Below, in pieces: positions 8,442-18,539 of a DNA stretch of 64,000 bases (position 1 is its first letter; the number at the start of each line of letters is the position of its first letter). The notes beneath the pieces are model-generated. The model was not told the origin of the DNA. It saw only the letters and a list, made by a program, of their open reading frames with translations, and did no database searches. The DNA is from Yarrowia lipolytica (taxonomy: Eukaryota > Ascomycota > Dipodascomycetes > Dipodascales), in the NCBI RefSeq assembly GCF_001761485.1, contig NC_090775.1:682001-746000 (forward strand), in the 5' to 3' direction. The position numbers and the translations under genes are program-made.

Positions 8442-10451
8442 ATGAAAAACGTCATTTACTTTTGCAAGTGAGTATTGCACCGACTGAGGCTTGTTAATGG
8501 GGCTGGAGGAGGTGAAGGGAAGAAACGCGGTCCGAATTGGTGGCAAAATGGGGGTTTGGGGCAGATGTGGGGGCTATGGGGGTGTTGCGATAATAGGAGA
8601 TTTAGAGTGGTTGAGATGGCTCTGGGGTGGTTCAGAAACAGTCTAGAAACAGTCTAGGAACGGTTTTGGGTCAGTATAGCAGCTATTATGGACTTTTTTC
8701 GAGTCAATTGGTCCAGTGGATTGATTCTATGTTGCACCAGGACAGTTCGAGTGCTACTGGATTTTACAGTGGTCTAACGACGATTGTGGACCGTTGGGGT
8801 AACGACAATTGTGGATCATTGGGGTAATGACAATTGTGGACCATTGGGGCTTTTAATGAATGGGTAACTGGGATCATGTGACTTGAGAGGTGATTGTGAT
8901 ATGGATGAGAGTGGCAGCGAGACAGACAATGTAAGATTGAGCAAGATATGCCCTTACGATCTTTCCTGATTTTGTTGTTTGACAAGAATTGTCTTGGTGA
9001 AGATCAAAGTGATGAACTTGTTACGCCACCAAATGTTTTGCCTGTTGTTTCCCATAGTTTGCCTGTCTTCAACAGTCTCCTTTTTTTGGTTCCTTTTTTC
9101 ACTATCTTGTTTCTATATCAGCCTCCTGGTCCATCTGCCTTCTGCCATATCAAAGAGCTGCTCTAGACTGTTCTGATCGCTGGATCTACTCTTCATACAC
9201 ACCTCGCCATGACTGAGGTCACAGACTGCTACCACCTCTTCTTCTGAATGTTCAGACCAACGGATTTCTTCAGAAGGTGGTGCCATCCCCCCTTACAACT
9301 CATTGACCTACATTTTCTAACCCAGCTGGTCAATCTACGCACGAAAACACCTGCCATGGGAAATCCCGTGCTCGTCAACCACCCACATCATCTACGCCTT
9401 TGCCAACTGCGATCCTCTCACGGGCGAAGTGCAACTGTCAGACAAATGGGCCGATGAGCAAATTGTGTTTGAAAACGACAAATGGACCGACGACTCAGAA
9501 AAGCAGCTCCACGGCTGCTTTTACCAGTTCAACCTGCTCAAACGACAGCACCGACAGCTCAAACTTTTCCTCTCCATCGGAGGATACTCGTTTGCCGGAA
9601 ACTTTGCCGAGATGGCCAAGGACGAGACCAAACGGAAACGATTTGCCGAGTCAGCAGCTCAGCACGTGATCAATCTCGGTCTCGACGGCATCGATCTCGA
9701 TTGGGAGTACGCCGACACGGACGAAAAGGCCCAGCAGTACGTGGAGTTGCTTCGTGCGGTGCGTCTCGAGCTCGACAGTGTAGCTCTCAAGACGGGACTT
9801 GATCGACACACGTTTGGGCTGTCTATTGCTGCTCCGGGCTCCGTCTGGTATGCCAAGCATCTCAAGATTGCTGAAATGGACCAGTTTCTGTCCTTCTGGA
9901 ACATTATGGCGTACGATTTCGCTGGGTCTTGGTCACCGCAATCGGGCCACCAGAGTAATCTTTATGGAGGAGAAATCAGCGTCGATCAGATTATGAACTA
10001 CTATGTTCAGAATGGAGTGGCTTCTGAGAAGCTGATTCTAGGAATGCCTATCTACGGAAGATCTTTTGCCGGCACTGACGGCCTCAATAAGCCGTACACT
10101 TCTGTGGGAGAAGGTACCCAGGAGGAGGGTAGCTGGGAACGCGGAGTCTGGGACTATAAGAAGCTTCCTCGGCCGGGTTTCGAGGCCCATTTCGACGACC
10201 AGTGCAAGGCGTCGTACCTTTACAACAAAGATACAAAGACTCTCGTGACTTATGATGACGTGAATGTCGTCAAGCTCAAGTCGGAGTACGTGCGACAGAA
10301 GAATCTGGGCGGAGGAATGTGGTGGGAGTCGTCTGCCGATGGGGCCGGAGATCAGAGTCTGATTTTGAACTTCGTCGAGGGCCTGCATCTGGACAAGGAA
10401 GAAAATTGTCTCCATTATCCCCAGTCCGAGTGGAGAAACATTAACAATTGA
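8442..10451 (+). CDS. GH18 chitinase, probably without signal peptide; two exons (8442-8467, 9326-10451)
   Basis: The enzyme is predicted to hydrolyse chitin beta-1,4 bonds. The catalytic signature DGIDLDWEY (DxxDxDxE) ends in the acid Glu136. Other family blocks are THIIYAFANCDP, FLSIGGYSF, ILGMPIYGRSF and GGGMWWESS. Exon 1 is only 26 nt and encodes MKNVIYFC; it joins through GTGAGT (8468) and CTAACCCAG (9325) to give IYFCNWSIYARKH, an exact match to the first beta strand of GH18 enzymes. The resulting 383-residue protein starts at the catalytic domain, so a cytosolic, sporulation or cell-separation role like yeast Cts2 is possible. It ends with NCLHYPQSEWRNINN, the normal domain end. After the TGA the same frame continues for 36 codons with a membrane segment, described separately. 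No chitin-binding domain is seen. Confidence 0.88.
8468..9325 (+). other. 858-bp intron of the chitinase gene
   Basis: The donor is GTGAGT and the acceptor TTTTCTAACCCAG. It contains three tandem 25-bp repeats (8776-8850) and a pyrimidine-rich stretch (9050-9200). A plus-strand frame at 8979-9176 is strongly hydrophobic but is not linked to the chitinase frame. Confidence 0.75.
8776..8850. repeat. Three tandem 25-bp repeats inside the chitinase intron
   Basis: Three adjacent units of AA(C/T)GAC(G/A)ATTGTGGA.. ending in TTGGGG(T/C) differ at only a few positions. Confidence 0.9.
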
Positions 10452-10562
10452 CTCGGAGAAGGGAATGGGACGGGAGGAGTAAGTGTCTGGCTGCTACTGG
10501 GATTGACTGTGGTGGCTTTGTTGGTTGTCAGGTGGTTTAGAAAGGTCCTAAGTCGTAGTTAG
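10449..10562 (+). other. In-frame extension after the chitinase TGA: membrane segment plus basic tail
   Basis: The stop is TGA followed by CTC. The same frame then reads 36 sense codons to a TAG at 10560-10562. The peptide has a Gly-rich start (LGEGNGTGG), about 16 hydrophobic residues (VSVWLLLGLTVVALLVV) and a basic end (RWFRKVLSRS), the form of a C-terminal membrane anchor. The frame and the peptide are seen directly. Whether they are used by stop-codon read-through, or are the remnant of a longer gene, is inference. Confidence 0.55.
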
Positions 10563-11263
10563 TTGTGGTACTCCATTTTTGGCCATTTAGACGACTCACT
10601 TTGTCAGCGAGACCGGCGTACTCTGGAAGGATATAGACGTCCACAAGGAGAAAGTCGAGCACATTTCAAACTTGATCTCATCTGTCTTACAAACATGTCA
10701 GAGATTCGACGATTAGGAGACTGACTTTACAACTTTTGCTGGAGCTTTAGTTAAGAAATTAGAACGATATTAGTTAAGAGGGAAAAGTTCTACATCAAGG
10801 AACGTCAATGTTGCCCTAGAGATTCAAATTTTTTTCTGTACGGGTTAGTCGGAGCTGAAAATTCGACTCTGTAGACGAAGTCATTAACATCCTGGGCCAT
10901 TTGGCAGTATGTACAGTAGCTCGGTCACAATCTAGATAGAGACTCATCTGGGCTATATAAGGAGATGGTCACGTGATGTATGGACTAGTAGTCACGTGTT
11001 GTTAAAAGAAAACTAGTCACGTGACCCAGGACCCCAGCCAAACATGCCTCCTTGAAGTTTTCTGTCTCATCTGTTCGTGAGCCAAGAAGAGAGTGTATGA
11101 GACAAGTTATGAATTATGACCGTGAGCGCCCCAGCAAGTCTCAATATCAAACCATGAAGTGGCAGAAATCTTCCTCGGTAACTTTTTCCATGAAAACAAG
11201 CGAAACTCACTGCTCACGCCATGATCCGTACTCAAATCTTGCTGCTCTCGTGACACTCCACAC
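10563..11263. other. Intergenic region with clustered CACGTG boxes
   Basis: No gene is seen. Three CACGTG boxes lie within 55 bp (about 10,969-11,023), two of them full TCACGTGA. The region separates two convergent genes, so these boxes are not in an obvious promoter position. Confidence 0.5.
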
Positions 11264-12918
11264 CTAACGCTCGCTGCTGATTTGTTGCTCCACCCTCTCC
11301 AACACCTCTGTCCACTTTTTCACCGCCCCCTCCAACTCCTGAATCTGCTGATTTACAGTAGCTAGAGTTCCCACCGACTGAGAAGCCAGATTATGCACTT
11401 GTCGCAGCGTCTTCAGTCTCAAAACAAGCCTTGGAACCACGTGACTCAGATAGGTGATAGTGGACAAATGGGAATAGACAATGTCGACGTTTTGCAAACC
11501 CGGATGAGAGTCGTCGTGGGACTCCATGCGGCTCTCCATGCGGCTCTCGACACGTGACTCCAGACGTGACTCCCCTCCCCGTGATTCGGCACGTGACTCG
11601 ACTCTCACATTTCCTCCTTTCTTCACATTTTGAATTCGCGTCTGCTGAGCTTGCAGAGTCTGTGGAGAAGACGTGAGAAGCGACAATTTGAGCATGAGGT
11701 CTCGAATGGCCGGAGCTAGAGGCACGGACGTCGATTCAGGACTGTTTGGGTCGTAGAGAGAAGATTCCACGGCTGAGAGACGGCTCTCCAAACTGACCAA
11801 TTTGGAGAGGGTATGACTGGAGGTGGCCACATGACGTGATGTGTCAGTAGATGCACTTGTCCTCGAACTGCTTACATCACCCTTCACCTCCAATAGAGGC
11901 AACTCCTTCCTCTTAACCTCAAGTCCCTCCAGCAACACGTGAAGAGTGTCGACGTCTTCCTTGTCATTTACTGCTGACTCAGCGAGCTCCTGGAGCTCCA
12001 GTTTGATGCGTGCCAACTTCTCGTCGCGTGTCTCGCCGGCCACTCCGCTGGAAAACGACACCTGTTGCCGGTCAATACGACTCGAGTAATTAGTTAGTGA
12101 GTTGTCGAAATCAGAACCTGCGAATTTTCTGGCGGCTTCAGCGGTGTTGGTGCTCGATGTGTCAATGTTCTCGTTAGGGGGAGATGCTGGTTCCGCCTGT
12201 GTTAGTTGGAAGAGAAACCGCGAATTAGCATCATATCGGGGATACTTTCTAGCACGCAAGACATAGGGGAATCTCGTAGTTGTCTCGGTTACGTAGTTCG
12301 ATTGATCTTGATCGAGTTGAGGGCAAAATTGGAATATCGGAAAATGAAGGTGGGTAAAAATGGACCAAGAGTTGCCATAGATTGGGGGATATCTCTGTAA
12401 TCAGTGAAGTGTGCTGAAATAATCTGGTCAAATTCAATAGACAATGGCGCACCTGAAAATGGCACAAGTTGAGGAAGAGCACATTAGTCGCAACTCCAAA
12501 CTCGTGTCAAAATCCCACCCACAGGATCAGACCAACCCCTACAACTCCACCAGAATATCTCAGAATCGATCAAAAATACCACCATTCCATCCCCCATCGC
12601 CGCCTGAATCCACCGGTCCCCCTCAAAATCCAGTCACGTGACTTGATTCTATGATACCACACGTCTTCATCAAATCTCCATCAATCCAAGCCAAGATCCC
12701 CCAGTCAGTCAATTCAGCATTCCTTCTCCCTCTCCTACTCACCTCGTAGTTGTCGGCGACATCGGGCGTCTCGTAGACGTCTGGTGCTGTATCCTGATGT
12801 TAGCATCTTTGTTGTGTTCCCGGTCACTGGGGTTCAAATAACGTGGGAACGCGCCCCAGACCATCCAAGAATCACGTGATCCACTCACCAGATCGGGCAA
12901 TGACGCGTATTTCGACAT
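11264..12918 (-). CDS. JNM1: Dynamitin (dynactin p50 subunit), three exons
   Basis: Dynamitin forms the shoulder of dynactin, the dynein activator used for nuclear migration and spindle positioning. The exons are 12918-12889 (MSKYASLPDL), 12793-12743 (DTAPDVYETPDVADNYE) and 12196-11264, for 337 residues. The spliced N-terminus, YASLPDLDTAPDVYETPD, matches the dynamitin signature in which short YADLPG and PDVYET motifs bind the dynactin filament. The rest is coiled coil (about residues 90-150 and 270-335) around a low-complexity ESR repeat (ESRAESR, ESRLESRVESR, ESRMES) near residues 225-260. Splice signals are GTGAGT with CTAACATCAG and CTAACACAG. The first two exons are too short to be found by simple ORF searching. 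The long last exon alone would give a false start at 12259, inside intron 2. Confidence 0.92.
12197..12742 (-). other. Intron 2 of dynamitin (546 bp)
   Basis: The donor is GTGAGT at 12742-12737 and the acceptor CTAACACAG ends at 12197. It carries a TCACGTGA box at about 12,635. Intron 1 (12,794-12,888) is 95 bp and has the same signals. Confidence 0.85.
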
Positions 12919-13641
12919 TATGAGTCGCTGCGGCTGTGTGTTGGTGTCAAGCTGAGCTGTTCACTGGAGTACAGTATTTCAATTATGTTCGCGGGTTTGG
13001 AATTAAGGTTTGTAGGTGGTTGGAGATATGGGCTGATAGTTGGTTCGGCAGTTGTATTTAAAGATGAATAGTAGGTGCAATGGATTTGGATTGGTGCGAA
13101 TAATACTCTGCAAGTTTCAAAAAAGATTTAGGACAATTTTTGCTAGAGATAGTGAATTTGTATGTCCATCTCTTGCTGAGCTGATGAAAGTCAGACGATA
13201 TTGATACCATTCAATCCGGAAGACTCGTGAGATCATTTTTATATACAGAAGCTCACTATCTGATATACTCTAGATTAATTAATGCCCTTATTACTGTTTC
13301 TCCCATTACAAGTAGGCGGTACCACCTGTATCAACCTTAACAGAGGAATATTTAATTAGACTGACTGACTAATAAATGATCTACAACCATGGATGAATAA
13401 GCCAGCTGCGAAAACCCTCCAAAACCTCCCAATTCCCACGGGAAAAAGTCCCCAGCTCCTCGTCATGTGACCACAAATACGCCCGACCCACTCTTTTTCT
13501 AGAATCTTGTGCGCAACATCTACCTTTGCTCTCTCCTGCTCCCCTTCCTCCTCCTCCTCCGCCCCCACCTTTAATACCCTAACCCTATCATCCCAGATAG
13601 CCATGTCTAATTACCACTGCTGTTGATACCATACCAGCGAC
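12919..13641. other. Divergent promoter region, dynamitin / BSD-domain protein
   Basis: No gene is seen. A CCCTAACCC motif lies at about 13,573, 69 bp before the ATG of the BSD protein, beside a pyrimidine-rich run (CTCCTCCTCCTCC). Confidence 0.5.
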
Positions 13642-14850
13642 ATGTCACCCACGGATAAGAACGACGTGTGTGTTGAGGGCGATTTGGGGACCATTGACCG
13701 GTCCGAATTGGAGTCGGCTCCCGCGACGGCTTCTGAGGGTCCCGAGTCAACCAAACCCGAGTCAGCCAAACCCGAATCCAAGGAGCTCTCTGCGGACGAA
13801 ATCAACAAGGAACAACAGCAGGAAATCAATGAGGCGGCCGAGAAGCTGGAGGAGCAGGTGGCCCAGGCGTACACAAAGACGTCGTCGTGGATGGGCGGGC
13901 TGTGGTCGTCTATTAGTAAGCAGAGTTCTGTGATTCTCGAGGAGGTTGGCAAGGATTTTGAGGCGGTCAAGTTTGAGGTTGGCGAGCTTGCTAAGAAGAG
14001 GGCCGAGGCAAAGGCGGCAGAGTCTTCTGAGGAGAAGAGCACGGAAGCGGCGGCGGGGGAGACGACGGGGGAGACGGCTGAACCTGTGGACAGTTCCCGG
14101 GATCTCCTTTCTCTTCTTTCGACCAAGGCCCAGCTGTACATTGACAATCTTGACAAGGATCTCGAGAAGGTTGAAGATGCCGGCGCTGCCTACTTTTCGA
14201 AAATCGGGTCGAATTTCCAGGCTCTGATGCGGGAGACCATTCGTGTGGAGGAGGGCGACTCTGGCGACTCCACCACAGATACGTTGCTGTTCAATGCGCC
14301 CGAGGAAGTGAGACAGCAGGTGTTTTCGACCCGGTTTGATGCCCAGTTGCATTCTCTACATACTTCTGACGAGGTGTTTTTGCAGCCAGTAGATACAGGA
14401 TATGAGTCGTTCAAGAAGGATTTCGACATCAACTCCCAGACCGACCAGATTGCCGCTGATTTGGAGGCCCATCCTGCTCTGCGGACGCTCATGGAGAAGC
14501 TGGTGCCCGAGTCCATTGACTACAACTCCTTCTGGACCCGATACTACTACATGTACCAGGGAATTGTGGCTGGAGAAGAGCAGCGAAAGAAGGTGTTGAG
14601 CCAGGCTGGAGGCGAGACGGAAAAGGAGTTTGACTGGGACGAGTCGGACGAGGAGACCAAGACGGAGAACACCGAAAACGACGGCTCATACGATGTGGTT
14701 TCTAGAGTGGCCTCGGATGTGACTTTGGACAAGGCCAGCACCAACAAGTCTGAGCCCAACAAGGCAGAGCCCAACAAAGCAGAGTCCAAGCAAGCCAAGG
14801 TCGAGCCCAAGCAAGCCAAGGAGGAGGAGAGTGATGACGACTGGGAGTAA
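13642..14850 (+). CDS. DOS2: BSD-domain protein (Dos2-like)
   Basis: This is a 402-residue acidic protein. The BSD domain lies at about residues 215-320: FNAPEEVRQQVFSTRF, then HPALRTLMEKLVPESIDYN and the hallmark FWTRYYYM. It is flanked by Glu/Lys/Ala-rich coiled segments and ends in the acidic DDDWE. The architecture fits fungal Dos2, a poorly characterised cytosolic BSD protein linked to green-light-to-genome stability screens in yeast only by name, so no activity is claimed. Near the C-terminus is a short internal repeat (SEPNKAEPNKAESKQAK). The start at 13642 follows a short leader with no in-frame upstream ATG. Two copies of GTGAGT just after the stop (14,873 and 14,884) have no acceptor that would extend the gene. 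The symbol is assigned by domain architecture only. Confidence 0.75.
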   Translation: MSPTDKNDVCVEGDLGTIDRSELESAPATASEGPESTKPESAKPESKELSADEINKEQQQEINEAAEKLEEQVAQAYTKTSSWMGGLWSSISKQSSVILEEVGKDFEAVKFEVGELAKKRAEAKAAESSEEKSTEAAAGETTGETAEPVDSSRDLLSLLSTKAQLYIDNLDKDLEKVEDAGAAYFSKIGSNFQALMRETIRVEEGDSGDSTTDTLLFNAPEEVRQQVFSTRFDAQLHSLHTSDEVFLQPVDTGYESFKKDFDINSQTDQIAADLEAHPALRTLMEKLVPESIDYNSFWTRYYYMYQGIVAGEEQRKKVLSQAGGETEKEFDWDESDEETKTENTENDGSYDVVSRVASDVTLDKASTNKSEPNKAEPNKAESKQAKVEPKQAKEEESDDDWE

Positions 14851-15270
14851 TTTATATAGTCAATGAGAGCTGTGAGTGAATCGTGAGTGATTGAGGGACT
14901 TCGGGGATTCAAAACCGCCAGAGAAATCCACTGGGATAAGGAAAAGCGAATTGGATTCAGAACGACTGAGCCCTTTCAAAGGAAGTTGCTCGTTGTCCAC
15001 TGCCCTGGTGTCGCCTTATGGAGTCCTTATCGACATAGTCAAGCCACGCTTTCAGTGTATCGTACTCTTTCAGTGGTACTGTAAACTGGTCATGAGGAGT
15101 CGCTTGGTGGTATTTATTGCTTTATTTGACCACTCCACGTTGACTTGTAGAGGTGCATCTGAATGTATCGTGATTCAGGGCACCCATAACCACTGCTTAC
15201 ATCAGGGCTTAGATGTTCCGAACGGAAAGACGAGAAGAATCAGACTGTTTGGTTTGCCATATATGCAATT

Positions 15271-15480
15271 TTACATGTCTTTTGGTGTGGCCAAATTATC
15301 CCATACAATGTCATCTCCATTGATTTTTTCCAGAAGAGCCCATATGTTGATCTCATCCAGAAAGTCAACTACATTGTCAACAAATGCCACCTTTTTTCCA
15401 ACTAAATTGTAAACAAAATGCCACATCCCTTCCAACATAAATATGTCTATAATGACGGAATAGGTATACGCAGTTGACAA
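15271..15480 (-). other. Protein-like small open frame built on a tandem duplication (doubtful gene)
   Basis: The 69-codon frame reads MWHFVYNLVGKKVAFVDNVVDF with good hydrophobic/charged alternation. The DNA under it repeats itself (GGCATTT..TTGACAAT..TAGTTG twice), which can create such a frame by chance. No family is recognised and no splice signals extend it. Confidence 0.2.
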
Positions 15481-17038
15481 ATTTGTTCATCCCCAGCCAC
15501 TTTCTACATTGAAAGAAAAAAAGTAGAAATATCGTGTCTACAACATCCCTTCTACCGCGACCCGCGTTTCCCCCTACGACACTTTCTTAACTAATTCTTC
15601 AACTATTTCCCCCCACTTATATACTTCGTTTTGAGCAACTATTGTTCGCTGTACGGCGGTTCAGGTTGTTTCCCAGACCCAATTGAGCATTTTCTAGACT
15701 CTGTAAATCCCTCCAACTCCACCTGGTAACATTCACGTTCTTGCGCCCCACCATTGCCCACCCTGGCCGTCCTGTCTGATACAACCCCTAGCGTTCATTG
15801 TTCATTGTCATTGTCTGCTTTCATTGTCGCTGCTCATCATCAATTGAGACATCCGCTTCTCGTTACACAAATACATTGTCAAACCAATATCTCTGCACCC
15901 CGTCGCCCCAGCATTAGTCTGAGAGTATGCATCGAGCCGACGATGCATTCTGTAAGGACTGACGGGTGCATGTTCCGAGGGAAAGTCTGTAGGACTCGGC
16001 AAAAAGTTGACATATTTAACCCTGGACTTGAAATCATTACAATCTGATCAGGGAGCTTCAAAATGATACCATTTAGTGCATATCTCAATGCAAAAACAAC
16101 TACTAGAACCAGAAAAGTTGACTCTGTTTCTAACATGTAGAGTGCCCCACTTGTCTCACAGTAAAAGCCCTCAAAGTGAGAAACGGTAGCAAATTAGCTG
16201 TCATTTCAGTACGTACAAACCAGACATTGCCATGCAACACATTTCTACAGCTTTCTTTGTATGTCTTCTACTGACATGTTGCTGCAGGACCTCCTAACCG
16301 ACATAATTGTTTCCAGTCCAATAACCACTAATCCTGGGAACGCTTGGACTATGCCATTGGAGTCCTCCTACTTCTCTCTTTCGATTAATATACAGCTTTC
16401 TCCTATTAATCTCCCATAGTCTTCCACAGTCCTATCATATATGTACAGCACAGTATGTACAAGTAACATATCATATTAGTTTGACAGACAACCACCTAAA
16501 CATTGGTCAGAAGACATTTTCCACTCGTTAGAAAGTTTTGAAGGAATTAATTGAGCTTTTTCAATCCCACTTTCAAATTCTCGTCTTTTAGGAACCATTT
16601 TTCGTTTGTTTTTTTTTTCTTCTTTTTTTTTCAGTCTTTTTTTTTCACTCTCCCTCAAAAGTTACTTGATCCACCAACTAATTCCAACTAAATTAGCATT
16701 TCTCAACTAAAAAATATTTTTAAAATCCACAAACCCGACAATCACGTGAGTGGCTCTCGTCACGTGACGTGACTAATTTGATGATACTCTATCCAGCCAC
16801 TTGATTTGGCTTGACGCGCAATTATTAAAAGAAAGAAAAAAAGTTTTGACGCGACTCTCTCCTTGGTTGAGTTGGAGGTTGCTGTTATATTGCTGAGTAA
16901 GCGTCGTAGAGATATCCTGGATATACCATTTTGTAGGGAAACTTTGGAGGAACACTATTATGTTGTGCAAACCTTATTTGAGATGCTTTCCCGCATTTCA
17001 AACCCGTATCTCTACCACCCGTGATGAAAGCTTAAAAA

Positions 17039-17044
17039 ACGCGT
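17039..17044 (+). promoter_or_regulatory. MCB element (ACGCGT) upstream of PRI2
   Basis: It lies 86 bp before the ATG, with weaker ACGCGA and ACGCGC sites about 190-225 bp further upstream. MCB boxes bind the Swi6/Mbp1-type G1/S factor in yeasts. Confidence 0.55.
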
Positions 17045-17129
17045 CTTCCCTTAAAGTACATTTGGTTCCATCACGTCACGTCTCTCACATTTCCTCCTCC
17101 TCAACACACAGCACACAAGTCGTCGCATA

Positions 17130-18539
17130 ATGTTCCGAAGCAAACGACGAGCGACCGAACGGAAGAATTGGGGCGTGGCTCCGTCGTCGATGCCTGCAGA
17201 AATCATTTACCCCAGCCGAATGTCCTTCTACAACACTCCGCCCAACCTGGGCATTTCGCTGGAGGCGTTCGAAGAATGGGCCATTGACCGGCTCCGGGTG
17301 CTGACGAAGCTGCAACAGCTGCAACTGAGCGGAAAGACAGGGCTGAAAGACCTCGATTCGGGCCTGAAGCCGACGCTGGAGAAGTACCTACCCCTGGGCT
17401 CAAGCCGAAACGTCTCTGACGAAGTGACACAAAAGCAGCGGCAAAAGGACCACTACTCGCATTTCATTCTGCGGCTGGTATACTGCCGCACTCCAGAGCT
17501 GCGCAAGGAGTTTGTGGAGCGCGAAAAGCTGCTGTTTCGGTACAGACTGAGTTTGGAGGAGGGCGGCGAGAGAGACTCGTTTGTCAACTCGCTGGACTTT
17601 GAGTGGGAAAAGGTCGACGTGGACGAATTCGAAGATCTGCGGCCGTATCTGGAGACGGTGTCACGTGACAAGGCCGACATTGCGTCGCGTGACTACGTCA
17701 AGGTTGACTGGCAGAAGGTGGCCGATCTGGTTGATTCTCGTCGGGTGTTTTTGCGGGCTGGCAAAGTCTATGTTCCTGCTTCGTTGCAGCAGAATCTGGT
17801 TGTAAACGAGTTTGAGAGCCGTTTGGCTGTTGCCATGGAGACTGCGGCCATGTTGCTTTCTCGGCTGGATGAGTCGACTCGCCTGATGCCGATTTTGGAC
17901 CATCTTGCGCAGTTTGGCGTGACCGAGACGTTCCAGAAGAATGAGGCTCTGGATGGCAAAATTGGACCCTCCAACATTGACTCTGTCGTCAAGCACATGC
18001 CTCTGTGCATGTCTCAGTTGCACACAACTCTTCGACAGAAGAACCATCTCAAGCACGATGGTCGGTTCCAGTATGGACTGTTTATCAAAGGTCTGGGCTT
18101 CTCTGTCGATGAGGCTCTTCAGTTTTGGAGAGAGGCATTCAAGGTGACGGACGACAAGTTCAACAAGGAGTACCAATACAACATTCTGCATAACTACGGT
18201 CTCAAGGGTTCGGGCAAGAATTATGCGCCAAAGGACTGCAAGAGTATCATTGCCAACAATCCCCCAGCCAACTCCGAGCTGGTTCACGGCTGTCCTTATC
18301 GGTCTTTGCGTCCTGAAGAGTTGGTTGGACGGCTCAAGAATATGGGAATTGAGGACCGCATGGAACTGAACAAGATCACCGACCAGGTGAAGAACACCAA
18401 CTATCATGGAGCATGTACCCGGGTTCTGGAGCTAACTCATCCGGGTCTCAAGGTGGAGGAGGTGGTCCAGCATCCTAATGACTACTTTCTGAAGGGTTAT
18501 GGATGGCAGAATGGATTGGAGGTGGCCTACACAAAGTAG
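17130..18539 (+). CDS. PRI2: DNA primase large subunit
   Basis: Pri2 is the regulatory partner of the primase catalytic subunit within DNA polymerase alpha-primase and helps start RNA primers. The 469-residue protein opens MFRSKRRATERKNW, very like yeast Pri2 (MFRQSKRRIASRKNF), then has LSFYNTPP-type and EEWAIDRLRVL segments and YYSHFILRL-like HYSHFILRLVYCR. The C-terminal iron-sulfur domain carries the four expected cysteines at 293 (PLCM), 370 (KDCKS), 388 (HGCPYR) and 429 (GACTRV), with spacing close to that of yeast. The blocks HNYGLKGSGKNYAPKDC and FIKGLGFSVDEALQFW are diagnostic. It is shorter than the yeast protein (about 528) mainly in the middle linker and the tail. No intron is needed. 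MCB sites upstream suggest S-phase expression. Confidence 0.96.
   Translation: MFRSKRRATERKNWGVAPSSMPAEIIYPSRMSFYNTPPNLGISLEAFEEWAIDRLRVLTKLQQLQLSGKTGLKDLDSGLKPTLEKYLPLGSSRNVSDEVTQKQRQKDHYSHFILRLVYCRTPELRKEFVEREKLLFRYRLSLEEGGERDSFVNSLDFEWEKVDVDEFEDLRPYLETVSRDKADIASRDYVKVDWQKVADLVDSRRVFLRAGKVYVPASLQQNLVVNEFESRLAVAMETAAMLLSRLDESTRLMPILDHLAQFGVTETFQKNEALDGKIGPSNIDSVVKHMPLCMSQLHTTLRQKNHLKHDGRFQYGLFIKGLGFSVDEALQFWREAFKVTDDKFNKEYQYNILHNYGLKGSGKNYAPKDCKSIIANNPPANSELVHGCPYRSLRPEELVGRLKNMGIEDRMELNKITDQVKNTNYHGACTRVLELTHPGLKVEEVVQHPNDYFLKGYGWQNGLEVAYTK

Larger units (their letters stand above)
14851..17129. other. Intergenic region upstream of PRI2
   Basis: No secure gene is found in 2.3 kb. A minus-strand frame at 15271-15480 reads like protein (LVGKKVAFVDNVVDFLDEIN) but is built on a tandem duplication of about 32 bp. 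A pyrimidine run lies at 16,610-16,645. TCACGTGA boxes are at about 16,742 and 16,757, and ACGCG-type sites at about 16,815, 16,848 and 17,039 approach PRI2. Confidence 0.5.

Noticed and set aside
9248-9276. An alternative chitinase first exon (MFRPTDFFR) using a GTGGTG donor.
   Set aside because: It fits the phase but needs a non-consensus donor and gives a poorer N-terminus than the canonical GTGAGT exon at 8442-8467.
17661-18407. A 248-codon minus-strand frame.
   Set aside because: Antisense to PRI2, whose iron-sulfur cysteines and motifs are clear.
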